Assembly (NCBI GenBank): GCA_027485995.1
Contig: JAIXPW010000046.1
Location: 1-58,058 of the forward strand
Reading direction: 5' to 3'
From: Verrucomicrobiaceae bacterium
Lineage (GTDB): Bacteria > Verrucomicrobiota > Verrucomicrobiia > Verrucomicrobiales > Akkermansiaceae
DNA length: 58,058 nucleotides
The position numbers and the translations under genes were made by a program. Position 1 is the first letter of the stretch. Each line of letters begins with the position of its first letter. Shown piece by piece: positions 1 through 7,871 of the stretch. The notes beneath the pieces are model-generated. The model saw only the letters and a program-made list of their open reading frames with translations. It made no database searches and was not told the DNA's origin.

Positions 1-176
1 ATGCAGTAGGAAAGGATGCGGACGCCATAGAAGGCCTCATAAATCCGCATGATCCGGATGAACTCCTCTTTCTCGTCGGTCTTGAGGACCATGCGCCGAT
101 CCACCACCCGGCTGACGCAGTGGAAATACTCAGGCCCCTGGGACAGCCCCTTGAAGCGGCGGGAAGTGCGATTCAT
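1..176 (-). CDS. REP-associated tyrosine transposase (RAYT, Y1/HUH family), N-terminal part, cut by window edge
   Basis: This is the first ~58 codons of a leftward gene that runs off the window. The translation carries the N-terminal signature of Y1/TnpA_REP transposases: a YFHCVSRVVDRR segment (usual form YHVxSRxxxRR), then an acidic helix (KTDEKEEFIRIMRIYEAF) and YGVRILSYCM, which in this family directly precedes the HUH motif. The HUH and catalytic Tyr lie outside the window. RAYT proteins are domesticated single-strand transposases thought to mobilise REP hairpins; a REP-like double hairpin is present at 49113-49154. The start may be the ATG at 176 or an in-frame ATG at 194; neither has a good ribosome binding site. 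Assignment rests on motif recognition only. Confidence 0.78.
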   Translation of the reverse strand, partial: MNRTSRRFKGLSQGPEYFHCVSRVVDRRMVLKTDEKEEFIRIMRIYEAFYGVRILSYC

Positions 177-244
177 GCCGGAAGGAGATCTCATGATCGG
201 CTAAAGATCAACACCTTTCTAAATAATTTGTCAGAGCATTTATT

Positions 245-272
245 AGTAGAGAGTAGAGTAGAGAGAGAGTGT
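245..272. repeat. Purine-rich GTAGAGA/GAGA low-complexity tract
   Basis: A short run of imperfect AGTAGAG and GA repeats lies in the AT-rich spacer between the transposase start and the M28 peptidase gene. It looks like a simple-sequence tract in the 5' leader of the peptidase gene. No function can be assigned. Confidence 0.4.
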
Positions 273-332
273 GACAGTGGGTGGAGCGAGAACGCCTTGC
301 TCCGTGCTCTATTCGGACTCACGCTACCCGCC

Positions 333-1256
333 ATGAAACCCGGCCTGCTGTTCATCCTCCTGATCGTCGTGGCCCTGGCAACAGGCGGCTATTGGTTCGT
401 GAGAAGACCTGACCATGCTGAGCTCGGTCAGGCGGCGCTGCAGCACACGAAGGAGATCCTCGCGATCGGGCCACGCCCCCCGGGAACGAAGGAACTCGGT
501 CAGGTCAGGGAACTGGTGAAATCAAAGCTCACGGCAGCGGGGTGGGTGGTGGTGGAAGAAGAGTTCGAACGCGACACACCGATTGGGAAAATCAGGTTCG
601 TGAACCTGCGGGCACGCTTTCCGGCCGGAGGAGCCGATCCGTGGAAGCAAGCGATCGAGGGCCTGCTCTGTGCCCACATCGACTCGAAGTATTTCAAGGA
701 TGATGTGTTCGTCGGGGCCGATGATTCGGCATCCGCCTGTGGCGCGATCGTGGAGATCGGGAAATTCCTCGCGAAGTCCAAGCCGCATCAGGCGAAGAAA
801 CTGGAACTGGTGTTTTTCGATGGCGAGGAGGCATTCGTCGAATTCACCACCCTCGACGGCCTCTACGGCAGCCGGCAGTACACCGCGAACTGGCGTAACA
901 GTCCCTCAAAGCCGCGCTTCGGCATCCTGCTCGACATGATCGGCCACAAGAACCTTCGAATCGCCATGCCTTCTGACTCACCGCTCGAACTGAAGGATCA
1001 CGTCATGGCCGCCGCCGCAGACGAAAAGGCGGACCAGTCTTTCAAGATGTTTGCTGAACCGATCCTCGACGACCACGTGCCACTGAACCAGGTCGGCATT
1101 CCAACCATCGACATCATCGGGGACTTCCAGCAGTTCAGCTGGTGGCACCACCGCGCAGGCGGAAAGGACGACCTTGGGAACCTTTCCGCCGAGTCACTCG
1201 ACATTTCCATGCGGGTGACCCTGCGGACCCTGGATCGACTTTTCGGGAAGAAGTGA
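333..1256 (+). CDS. M28 family peptidase, glutaminyl-peptide cyclotransferase-like
   Basis: A 307-residue zinc-dependent M28-fold protein anchored or exported by a hydrophobic N-terminus (GLLFILLIVVALATGG, residues ~4-19). The order of motifs matches glutaminyl cyclases: AHIDSKYF, then DDSASACG (metal-binding Asp), LVFFDGEEAF (Glu pair), LYGSRQY, LLDMIG, and DDHVPL followed by a late WWHHRAGGKDDLGNL segment that would supply the last His. Known members cyclise N-terminal Gln or act as aminopeptidases; the FFDGEEAF/YGSR/DDHVPL combination favours the cyclase branch. The ATG at 333 is chosen because it begins a clear signal/anchor, and the in-frame upstream extension is low-quality sequence. 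No Shine-Dalgarno; the leader ends in CCCGCC. Confidence 0.85.
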   Translation: MKPGLLFILLIVVALATGGYWFVRRPDHAELGQAALQHTKEILAIGPRPPGTKELGQVRELVKSKLTAAGWVVVEEEFERDTPIGKIRFVNLRARFPAGGADPWKQAIEGLLCAHIDSKYFKDDVFVGADDSASACGAIVEIGKFLAKSKPHQAKKLELVFFDGEEAFVEFTTLDGLYGSRQYTANWRNSPSKPRFGILLDMIGHKNLRIAMPSDSPLELKDHVMAAAADEKADQSFKMFAEPILDDHVPLNQVGIPTIDIIGDFQQFSWWHHRAGGKDDLGNLSAESLDISMRVTLRTLDRLFGKK

Positions 1257-1286
1257 GACCGGGTTGAGAAACCCGCCCTCCCGTTC

Positions 1287-2213
1287 TCACTCGTGATCGG
1301 AGAGATAACGCTCTGCTTCCAGGGCAGCAGCGCAGCCTTGTCCGGCGGCGGTGATGGCTTGGCGGTAATAGTGGTCGGCCACGTCGCCAGCGGCGAAAAG
1401 TCCGGGTGTCTTGGTGGCGGTGCGGCCGGGATTCTGAAGGATGTAGCCGTTCTCATCCTTGTCGACGAGGTCACCCAGGAAGGCACTGTTAGGCACGTGG
1501 CCGATGGCGACGAAGACGCACTTCACCTCGAGTTCGCTCTCCTCACCGGTGACGAGGTTCTTCAACTTCGCGGCACGCATTTCCCCGGCATCGTCGGTGA
1601 GATACTCGGCGACGGTGGAGTTCCAGACCGGCTCGATCTTGGGATTGGCGAGAGCGCGGTCGGCCATGATCTTCGAGGCGCGGAGTTCATCGCGGCGATG
1701 GATCAGATAGACCTTGCTGGCGAAGCGGGTGAGGAAGGAGGCCTCCTCGCAGGCGCTGTCGCCGCCGCCAATGACGGCGACCGGGACGTCTCGGTAAAAG
1801 GCACCATCGCAGGTGGCGCAGGAGGTCAGGCCATGACCGATGAGTTCCTTTTCATTCGGCAGTCCCAGGTGCCGAGGGGCGGCGCCGGTGGCGACGATGA
1901 GGGTCTTGGTCTCATAGGTGTCCGAGCCACAGTTCAGCTTGAACGAGCCATCGGCCTGGCGCTCGATCGACTCGACCGATGCCCAGGCGACGCGCGTGCC
2001 AAACTTTTCCGCCTGCTGCTGCATGTTCATCATCAGCTCGGGCCCCATGATTCCGCCGGGGAAGCCGGGGAAATTCTCGACCTCGGTGGTGGTGGTGAGC
2101 TGGCCCCCGGGCTGGGTGCCGGTGAGAAGCAGCGGGGTCAGGTTGGCGCGGGCGGTATAGATGGCGGCGGTGTAGCCGGCGCAGCCTGCACCGATGATGA
2201 TGACGTGTTCCAT
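1287..2213 (-). CDS. trxB: Thioredoxin-disulfide reductase
   Basis: A 308-residue flavoprotein that transfers electrons from NADPH to thioredoxin in the cytoplasm. The N-terminal FAD-binding [12 protein letters not shown] motif, the redox-active CxxC in SCATCDGAF (about residue 135), the NADPH-binding [13 protein letters not shown] and the C-terminal FAD motif [10 protein letters not shown] are all present and in the standard order. Length is normal for the low-molecular-weight bacterial class. The gene converges on the M28 peptidase gene with ~30 bp between stops. One CCTAACAG motif (1485-1492, reading on this strand) lies within it. The ATG at 2213 directly precedes the FAD motif, so the start is secure although no Shine-Dalgarno is seen. 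Confidence 0.97.
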   Translation of the reverse strand: MEHVIIIGAGCAGYTAAIYTARANLTPLLLTGTQPGGQLTTTTEVENFPGFPGGIMGPELMMNMQQQAEKFGTRVAWASVESIERQADGSFKLNCGSDTYETKTLIVATGAAPRHLGLPNEKELIGHGLTSCATCDGAFYRDVPVAVIGGGDSACEEASFLTRFASKVYLIHRRDELRASKIMADRALANPKIEPVWNSTVAEYLTDDAGEMRAAKLKNLVTGEESELEVKCVFVAIGHVPNSAFLGDLVDKDENGYILQNPGRTATKTPGLFAAGDVADHYYRQAITAAGQGCAAALEAERYLSDHE

Positions 2214-2427
2214 GAGCGTATGAGAAAGAAGCTGGCGGATTATTCGTTCGGGATGTTTCCGACGACAAGGGGGAAGTTCCGGCAGCCCGCGAACGTTCGA
2301 ACGATCACGAACTGATCAGGCCGTCAACGGGTTCAAGCCGATGAGTTTCGAGCTTGGGACTCTGAAGCCTTTTCGATTCCATGAAGCCGAACCCCGATCG
2401 TTCCCTGGAGTCCAGCCTCGTCCTTAA

Positions 2428-2739
2428 ATGAAAAAAGCCACCGAGTCCTTCTTCGAACTGATCGCCTGGGCCTGGCTGTTCAAGCTGATCTACGGCTTTG
2501 GCGACGCGATTACGCCGTCAGGCCTGCCGAAGGTGCATCTCCGGTATCGGAAAGGCCGCTGCCACCTTCTTTTCGGAGCCCTGCCGACGTGGGTGAAAAG
2601 CGGGGTGGCGGATCTGTTAGAGGAGCACGGGATTTCAAAAGCCGTCATCAAGCTCCGCAAGGACGGGCGATTTGATTTTTCCCGAAACGTTCCGGAAGAG
2701 CTGAAACAGCGATTGAGGAACCTGATTCTGAACCGATGA
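2428..2739 (+). CDS. Small protein of unknown function
   Basis: A 103-residue protein that I do not recognise with confidence. It begins with an amphipathic, aromatic segment (ELIAWAWLFKLIYGFGDA), then a basic central part (VHLRYRKGRCHLLFG) and a C-terminal half with two predicted helices that ends NVPEELKQRLRNLILNR. This loosely resembles small DUF3634-type proteins (hydrophobic N-terminus, then a short charged domain), but that is only an impression. It stands alone between trxB and an intergenic repeat. A CTGTTAG motif at 2614-2620 encodes a rare TTA leucine codon. Coding status is supported by an intact frame with composition like its neighbours. Confidence 0.6.
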   Translation: MKKATESFFELIAWAWLFKLIYGFGDAITPSGLPKVHLRYRKGRCHLLFGALPTWVKSGVADLLEEHGISKAVIKLRKDGRFDFSRNVPEELKQRLRNLILNR

Positions 2740-2747
2740 AGAGAATG

Positions 2748-2777
2748 AACCACAAAGAACGCAGAGAGCACAAAGAT
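2748..2777 (+). repeat. Degenerate A/C/G-rich intergenic repeat (AACCACAAAG units)
   Basis: Three imperfect ~10-nt units of the form AACCACAAAG / AACGCAGAGA / GCACAAAGAT stand directly after the stop of the preceding gene. This resembles the widespread intergenic AACCACAGAG-type repeats of large bacterial genomes. Confidence 0.55.
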
Positions 2778-2807
2778 CAGACAATAGTCGTCTTCTTTTG
2801 TTCTTCG

Positions 2808-2841
2808 TTTCGAATTTAGGATTTAGAATTCAGTGCTTTCT
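2808..2841 (+). repeat. TTTCGAATTT-type intergenic repeat, copy 1
   Basis: A 34-nt element starting TTTCGAATTT and ending GTGCTTTCT. A second copy with 28 of 34 identical positions lies in the same orientation at 5519-5552, just upstream of ribE. Together with the other short repeats it marks gene ends and leaders in this genome. Confidence 0.7.
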
Positions 2842-2846
2842 CCTCC

Positions 2847-3782
2847 TCATTCGATCCCGCGGGCGGCCTTCTGCTGCTTGATCCAGGATTGGTCGGCATC
2901 GCTGAGTTTCGACTCGTGAGTGCGGGAGCGGAGGCCATCGGGCTCGATGAGGTAGAGTTGGCCCTTGGAGTAGTTGACGAGCTTGGCAAAGACCTTGTTG
3001 CCCTTGCGGTCCTGCCAGTCGCGATAGCCTTTCTTGATGAGTCCGGCCCGCCATTCGGCGTTGGATCGTTCGGCGATCGCCTGTCCCTGCCTGAAGAGCC
3101 CCCAGGTGTAGTTGGCCTGACCGCTGTGGTAGCCCTTGTAGGTGGCGACGACATCGCCGGAAGAGGACAGGACCAGAAACGTAGGATGGCCGAGCACCTT
3201 GTAGCGCTTCTTGAGCTGGGCCACATAGTCCTTCATGCGGAGTTCCTTGTCCATTGCATCGCCGATGCTGAGATCGGAGTCCTTTTGCCTCACGAAGGAA
3301 TCCACTTTGAGCCGCACGAACTTCTCCCTGGCCCATTCATTGAAGGCTTGATCGGCGAAGAGTTCGGCGGAAATGCCCTTGCAACCCGGGCTGTTCTTGG
3401 AGTCGCTGAACCAGATGAGCAGCGGCTTGTTCTCACGGGATGAACGCTGGCGGGCAAGGGTCTCGCTTTCCTCCCAAGGGCCCTTTTTAGGGGCGCTGAG
3501 GAGCGGGGCGAGTTCCTGGATGCCGCCTTCCGGATCGTCGGGGTTGGTCCAGACAATGTCGCTTTCGGGGGTGATCTGGAGGGGCTGGCTGAGGGTCACG
3601 TTTCCGCCTGCCCGGACGGGTGTGCCGGCTTCCGCGCCTCTCAGGGGAGCCGGGATGCCTGAGGGGCCGAATGGGGAATCCTGCTTCTTGTCGGGATTCG
3701 ATTTCACCAGCCCCGTCAGCCGGGCGCAGGAAGAGGCCAGGAGCGCGCCAATCAACAGGGTCGAGAAGAACCGGAGATTCAT
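2847..3782 (-). CDS. Thioredoxin-fold lipoprotein with C-terminal SHD1 domain
   Basis: A 311-residue predicted lipoprotein. The ATG at 3782 gives a clean lipoprotein signal (MNLRFFSTLLIGALLASSC, Cys19). After a Pro/Gly-rich linker comes a thioredoxin-like region (about residues 105-220): ENKPLLIWFSDSKNSPGC, EKFVRLKVDSF and the cis-Pro-like VLGHPTFLVLSSSGDVVATYKGY. The active site has only one Cys (SPGC) rather than CxxC, so oxidoreductase activity is doubtful. The last ~55 residues (YRDWQDRKGNKVFAKLVNY...LYLIEPDG...KLSDADQSWIKQQ) match the SHD1 pattern, a small beta domain common in Planctomycetes and Verrucomicrobia. Probably acts in the periplasm; no substrate can be given. Longer in-frame starts would bury the signal peptide. 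Confidence 0.8.
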   Translation of the reverse strand: MNLRFFSTLLIGALLASSCARLTGLVKSNPDKKQDSPFGPSGIPAPLRGAEAGTPVRAGGNVTLSQPLQITPESDIVWTNPDDPEGGIQELAPLLSAPKKGPWEESETLARQRSSRENKPLLIWFSDSKNSPGCKGISAELFADQAFNEWAREKFVRLKVDSFVRQKDSDLSIGDAMDKELRMKDYVAQLKKRYKVLGHPTFLVLSSSGDVVATYKGYHSGQANYTWGLFRQGQAIAERSNAEWRAGLIKKGYRDWQDRKGNKVFAKLVNYSKGQLYLIEPDGLRSRTHESKLSDADQSWIKQQKAARGIE

Positions 3783-3903
3783 GGATCGGACCATGAACGC
3801 CCGAGGTGCCGTCGCCAAGTTCCAAGGAGTCGCAGCCGCTGGATTTCCCGCCGGATGTTATCGTCTTGTCGTTGGCCGATGCTCGCCATTTAGTGCCTGC
3901 GTG

Positions 3904-5511
3904 ATGTCGAGTCTCCTCCGGACCTTACTCTTGCTGATCGTGATGTCCCTTGGATTGGCCACCACGGCCCCCGCCTCGACTGAGATGAAGCGACCCGAAT
4001 TCATCGTCAAAGCGGCGGACTTTCCCCGGATCGAGGCGGAGCGTGGGATCTCCGGCGTGTGGGAAAAAATCCGTTTCCGGGCGGGTGAATTGCCCTTTTT
4101 ACCGGTAGCCAGCGTCATCTTCATCCTGGCGATCCTCCACACCTTTCTGGCCGTGCCGATCACGAAGCAGGCTCATCGGGTGCAGCACGATCATGATGAG
4201 AAAATTGGGCATGAGGCGGAAGAGGCCCATGAGCGACCGGAGGAGCTCAAGATGGTGTCGTTCAAGGCCACGCTGCTCCATTTCCTGGGCGAGGTGGAGG
4301 CGGTGTTCGGCATCTGGGCGCTGGTGCTGCTGGTAACGATGTCCTGCTTCTTCGGGGTGGATTCCATGCGGTCCTACATTTCCCACGAGGTGAACTTCAC
4401 CGAACCGATGTTCGTGGTGGTGATCATGGCCCTGGCGTCCACACGGCCGATCCTGCGCTTTGCCGAGAGCTGCCTGCGGTTCTTCGCCCGCTTCGGAAAG
4501 GAAACTCCGGCGGCGTGGTGGCTCTCGATCCTGATCATTGCGCCGATCCTCGGATCCTTCATCACCGAGCCCGGAGCCATGACGATCGCCGCCATGCTGC
4601 TGGCTCGGAAATTCTATCCGTTGAAGCCGCGGCCGGTCTTTGCGTATGGCACGCTGGGCCTGTTGTTCGTCAACATTTCGGTCGGCGGGGTGCTGACAAA
4701 CTTCGCCGCGCCACCGGTCCTGATGGTGGCGAACAAGTGGAACCTTTCGAGCCTCTACATGTTCCAGCACTACGGCGACAAGGCCCTGCTGGCGATCCTC
4801 GTCTCTGCGCTGGCCTACTATTTCTATTTCCGCAAGGACCTCAGGGAAATGGCCAGTCAGGTGCCCGACCGCGATGGCGACGGCATCGCCGACTGGACCC
4901 AGCGCGAGGATGGAGTGCCGGTGTTCGTCACCTTGGTCCATCTGCTGTTCATGCTGCTGACCGTGGTGTTCGCCCATGACCCGGCGCTGTTCATCGGGGG
5001 CTACCTCTTCTTCCTGGCGTTCACGATGGCGACGCGCCACCACCAGAATCCGATTTCCTTGCGCGGGCCGGTGCTCGTCGGTTTCTTCCTCGGCGGCCTG
5101 GTCGTGCACGGGGGACTCCAGGGTTGGTGGCTGCAGCCGATCATTTCGAGCCTGACCGAGTGGCCGCTGTATCTCGGCGCGACCGTTCTGACCTCCTTCA
5201 ATGACAACGCCGCCATCACCTTCCTGGCCAGCCAGGTGGACGGACTTTCCCCGGCCTTGAAGTATGCGGTCCTCGCCGGGGCGATCAGCGGCGGCGGCCT
5301 GACGGTCATTGCCAACGCCCCGAATCCCGCCGGCCAGGCGATTCTCGCTCGATTCTTCGGCGACGGGGTTTCTCCAATGAAACTCCTGCTCGCGGCCCTG
5401 ATCCCGACGCTCATCGTGATGGCCTTCTTCATGGGAATGCCGGACAGGAATGACCACAAGCCATCCACCGAACCGACTCAGCCGACGTCGAGCGTGCAGC
5501 CTTCACACTGA
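3904..5511 (+). CDS. Putative Na+/H+ antiporter (Na_H_antiport_2-like family)
   Basis: A 535-residue polytopic membrane protein. After a signal-like N-terminus (SSLLRTLLLLIVMSLGLATTA) and a short periplasmic segment come about a dozen hydrophobic helices, including AVFGIWALVLLVTM, PMFVVVIMALAS and WWLSILIIAPILGSFITEPGA. The conserved ITEPGAMTIAAMLLARKFY, LTNFAAPPVLMVA and FNDNAAITFLASQVDGL segments are the type seen in the NhaD-like/CitMHS-related putative Na+/H+ antiporters of Chlamydiae and Verrucomicrobia. A soluble loop with DRDGDGIADWTQREDG looks Ca-binding-like. The ATG at 3904 is chosen because it opens the signal-like helix; the frame upstream overlaps the divergent lipoprotein gene. 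Ion specificity is inferred from the family only. Confidence 0.82.
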   Translation: MSSLLRTLLLLIVMSLGLATTAPASTEMKRPEFIVKAADFPRIEAERGISGVWEKIRFRAGELPFLPVASVIFILAILHTFLAVPITKQAHRVQHDHDEKIGHEAEEAHERPEELKMVSFKATLLHFLGEVEAVFGIWALVLLVTMSCFFGVDSMRSYISHEVNFTEPMFVVVIMALASTRPILRFAESCLRFFARFGKETPAAWWLSILIIAPILGSFITEPGAMTIAAMLLARKFYPLKPRPVFAYGTLGLLFVNISVGGVLTNFAAPPVLMVANKWNLSSLYMFQHYGDKALLAILVSALAYYFYFRKDLREMASQVPDRDGDGIADWTQREDGVPVFVTLVHLLFMLLTVVFAHDPALFIGGYLFFLAFTMATRHHQNPISLRGPVLVGFFLGGLVVHGGLQGWWLQPIISSLTEWPLYLGATVLTSFNDNAAITFLASQVDGLSPALKYAVLAGAISGGGLTVIANAPNPAGQAILARFFGDGVSPMKLLLAALIPTLIVMAFFMGMPDRNDHKPSTEPTQPTSSVQPSH

Positions 5512-5518
5512 CTCTCCG

Positions 5519-5552
5519 TTTCGAATTTCAGATTTCGATTTTCGTGCTTTCT
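5519..5552 (+). repeat. TTTCGAATTT-type intergenic repeat, copy 2
   Basis: Second copy of the 34-nt element at 2808-2841 (28 of 34 positions identical). It fills almost the whole gap between the antiporter stop and the ribE start, ending 6 nt before the ATG, so it forms the immediate 5' leader of ribE. Confidence 0.7.
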
Positions 5553-5558
5553 TGAATC

Positions 5559-6176
5559 ATGTTCACCGGTCTAGTCGAAGCCACCACCGCCGTCATTTCC
5601 CTGGAACCGAAAGGCGACCAGGCGCGTCTGATTCTCCGTCCACCCTTCCAGCACGAGCTCGCGCTCGGTGATTCGGTGGCCATCAACGGTTGCTGCCTGA
5701 CGGTTGCGGAGCTCTTGGATAACGGGACGGCATTCGACCTCCTGATGCAGACGCTGAAAGTCACCTCGCTCGGAGGATTGAAGCCGGGTTCGGTGGTGAA
5801 TCTCGAGCGTGCGATGCAGGCCGGAGCAAGGTTCGGCGGACATTTCGTGCAGGGTCATGTGGATGCCACAGGCACCATCGTTTCCCTCGAAGCAAGCGGT
5901 CAGGACCATCGCTTGGAGGTCGCGCTTCCATCGGAAATCCACCGGCTCTGCATCGACAAGGGTTCGCTCTGCATCGACGGGATTTCCCTGACCATCGCGG
6001 AACTCCTCGAAACATCGGCCGTGTTCTGGATCACGCCACACACATTCACCCACACGCATCTCTCCTCGGCCAAGGCCGGGCAGGCGGTGAACCTGGAGGC
6101 CGACCTCCTGGCGAAGTATGTCGAGCGCTTGGTCGCCCAGTCCCCTGCCCTCAGGCGTGCGGAGCAAGGAGCGTGA
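5559..6176 (+). CDS. ribE: Riboflavin synthase alpha subunit
   Basis: A 205-residue enzyme that dismutates two molecules of 6,7-dimethyl-8-ribityllumazine to riboflavin. It shows the diagnostic start MFTGLVE and the tandem lumazine-binding domains: first domain GDSVAINGCCLTV...LKVTSLG, second domain GGHFVQGHVDATGTI...GSLCIDGISLTIAEL...TPHTFTHTHLS. Length is typical. No other rib genes are nearby, so it is a stand-alone gene here. Its last 26 bp overlap the 3' end of the convergent DUF2752 gene. Confidence 0.96.
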   Translation: MFTGLVEATTAVISLEPKGDQARLILRPPFQHELALGDSVAINGCCLTVAELLDNGTAFDLLMQTLKVTSLGGLKPGSVVNLERAMQAGARFGGHFVQGHVDATGTIVSLEASGQDHRLEVALPSEIHRLCIDKGSLCIDGISLTIAELLETSAVFWITPHTFTHTHLSSAKAGQAVNLEADLLAKYVERLVAQSPALRRAEQGA

Positions 6177-6552
6177 ACGGCCACCATGGGAGATTGCGGA
6201 GGACTCCGAAGGCGAGGACTCCCCCGCCCAGTAGCCAGCCAGTCCACGACGGAAGGCCGGGAGCGGGCTTTCCGGCCGACTCCTGGCGGGCTCCGTAGGC
6301 CAGCCAGGCGACAAGGCCCAACAGATATAGAACCACCAGCGGATTCATCGCCATCGCTCCTGCCAGATCCCCATGGGAAAGCCGGACGACGCAGCGCGTG
6401 CCACCGCAGCCGGGGCAGTGCAGCCCGGTGAGCTTGTGGAGCATGCAGGCAGGAACCGCCCGAACCAGCGCGGGCAAAAGGCGCAAGGCGACGAGCAGCC
6501 CGGCGACGCTGGCCAGGACCAGAAGGGTCCAATCACGTCGCCGGAGCTTCAA
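6151..6552 (-). CDS. DUF2752 family membrane protein
   Basis: A 133-residue protein with an N-terminal hydrophobic helix (WTLLVLASVAGLLVALRLLP), the DUF2752 signature CMLHKLTGLHCPGCGGTRCVV with clustered cysteines, then a helix rich in Leu and Val (MNPLVVLYLLGLVAWLAYG) and a C-terminal hydrophobic stretch. The family function is unknown; the Cys-rich motif suggests metal or disulfide chemistry near the membrane, which is inference. The frame begins with TTG at 6552. It lies 5 bp downstream of the GYF_2-DUF4190 gene on the same strand and is probably cotranscribed with that pair. Confidence 0.85.
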   Translation of the reverse strand: MKLRRRDWTLLVLASVAGLLVALRLLPALVRAVPACMLHKLTGLHCPGCGGTRCVVRLSHGDLAGAMAMNPLVVLYLLGLVAWLAYGARQESAGKPAPGLPSWTGWLLGGGVLAFGVLRNLPWWPFTLLAPHA

Positions 6553-6557
6553 GGACC

Positions 6558-7199
6558 TCAGGGCGTGGCGGGCTTTTCAAGGCGCACTTTCTGCTGTTGA
6601 CGCTGCTTCTGCAGCTCCTCACGGATTTCCGTGGGAAGGAAATCCAACTGCTCGAGTTTCTCAGGTGACACCGTCTGCAGCCAAAAACTGAGAATCGTCA
6701 CAATCAACGTCAGCAAGAGCGCCAGATAGCCGGTGATCAACCCCGCCTTTGCCATGCCCTTGCCACCGTAACGCGCGGGCTCGGCCTTGGCCTTCGAAAG
6801 GGCGATATGCCCCATCACCACAGCCGCGATGGCCAGAGGACCACTGAGGCACCACAGGCAGCAAGTCAGCACCGCGATGATGCCACAGACCATGGAGGCA
6901 ACGGCAAGGCCTTGGGACGGCGGAGCACCTGTCCAAGCTCCACCTGCGGGAGACTGTGGGCGCGTCTGCGCGGTTGCGGGAGGCTGGTAGGGAGATGGAG
7001 TCGGCGAGGCGCCCCCGTCTGGAGCCGACGATGCCACCGGACGAAGCTCAGGGACTTGACCGGCGGGCAGCCAGTCGGCCAGACCGTCCTTCCAGACAAG
7101 GTCCGCCTTGGCGATCTCGCCGGAAACGACCTTGGATTGAAGCTCCTCGGTGCTGATCGGCCCGAGCTGGTTTCCGTTTTTCGAGTAATACCATTGCAT
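6558..7199 (-). CDS. GYF_2 and DUF4190 domain membrane protein (paralog 1)
   Basis: A 213-residue protein. Residues 1-50 are a GYF_2 domain (MQWYYSKNGNQLGPISTEEL...VWKDGLADWLPAGQVPEL), a small fold that in other proteins binds proline-rich peptides. A Pro/Gln linker follows, then a DUF4190 segment with two membrane helices (AVASMVCGIIAVLTCCLWCLSGPLAIAAVVMGH and AKAGLITGYLALLLTLIVTILSF) and a charged tail. The start at 7199 is set by the MQWYY beginning of the domain; the frame upstream overlaps the neighbouring paralog. It stands 11 bp behind a second gene of the same architecture, so they form a tandem duplicate. Function unknown; a membrane-associated adaptor is a guess. Confidence 0.87.
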   Translation of the reverse strand: MQWYYSKNGNQLGPISTEELQSKVVSGEIAKADLVWKDGLADWLPAGQVPELRPVASSAPDGGASPTPSPYQPPATAQTRPQSPAGGAWTGAPPSQGLAVASMVCGIIAVLTCCLWCLSGPLAIAAVVMGHIALSKAKAEPARYGGKGMAKAGLITGYLALLLTLIVTILSFWLQTVSPEKLEQLDFLPTEIREELQKQRQQQKVRLEKPATP

Positions 7200-7210
7200 G
7201 GAGGTAGGGG

Positions 7211-7708
7211 TCAGGGGTGGAGAGCGGCTCTGGAAATGGCAATGCTCGCAAACACGATGATGCCTGCGGAAATGACGATTTCGAGATAGCCGAGAATCAA
7301 TCCGGTGATCGCCATCCCGCGGCCACCGACCGGAACCGGCGATTGGGAAATGCGGTTCAAAGCCATGTGGCCGCAAATCACCGCCGGAACACCGAGCAGT
7401 CCGGCGAAATAGCACAAGAAGATCCCGACGATCCCACAGACCATGCTGGCGATCGCCAGTCCGGACGTCGTTCCCGGCATCACTCCATAGGGCAAAGCAT
7501 ACTGGGGCGGCAGGTTTCCCGTCTGATCGGAAACCATCCCTCCTCCGGAAAGCTCGGGCACTTGCAGCAGCGGCATCCACCCGGGCATGCCCTCCCTCCA
7601 AACCATCGTGTATGGGGTCAGCTTGCCCTCGGAGATCGCCTGACGAATCGCCACGTCATCGAAAGGACCCTGCTGCTGACCATTTTCGCCGTAATACCAG
7701 TTCGCCAT
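7211..7708 (-). CDS. GYF_2 and DUF4190 domain membrane protein (paralog 2)
   Basis: A 165-residue protein with the same order as the downstream gene: GYF_2 domain (MANWYYGENGQQQGPFDD...VWREGMPGWMPLLQVPEL), a shorter linker, then the DUF4190 helices (GLAIASMVCGIVGIFLCYFAGLLGVPAVICGHMAL and GMAITGLILGYLEIVISAGIIVFASIAIS). The shared VCGI, GHMAL/GHIAL and GMA..GLI.GYL segments show common descent with the 6558-7199 gene. It is first in a likely three-gene unit ending with the DUF2752 gene. No function is known to me for this architecture, which is common in Verrucomicrobia. Confidence 0.87.
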   Translation of the reverse strand: MANWYYGENGQQQGPFDDVAIRQAISEGKLTPYTMVWREGMPGWMPLLQVPELSGGGMVSDQTGNLPPQYALPYGVMPGTTSGLAIASMVCGIVGIFLCYFAGLLGVPAVICGHMALNRISQSPVPVGGRGMAITGLILGYLEIVISAGIIVFASIAISRAALHP

Positions 7709-7871
7709 CAGTGAAGGATGCGCAGAGGATGGATCCGCGATCGCTGCAAATCATTTCCATTCCACCGGGTTCACGCAATCCCAAACCTCCGCCCGATGTC
7801 CCGAAATCAATCCAGTTCGCCCCCGATTGGGGCTTGGAACTTCGGTTCCGGCTGCTATTCACCGCCCGCCA

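Noticed and set aside
182..204. AAGGAG followed five bases later by ATG on the + strand
   Set aside because: The frame reads ATG ATC GGC TAA, so only three codons; it overlaps the start of the RAYT gene on the other strand. Not a gene.
1293..2315. Long open frame on the + strand opposite trxB
   Set aside because: Antisense shadow of a clear thioredoxin reductase gene; no family features of its own.
4099..5457. 452-codon frame on the - strand opposite the antiporter
   Set aside because: Low-complexity Arg/Glu/Gln-rich text, antisense of a well-supported membrane protein.
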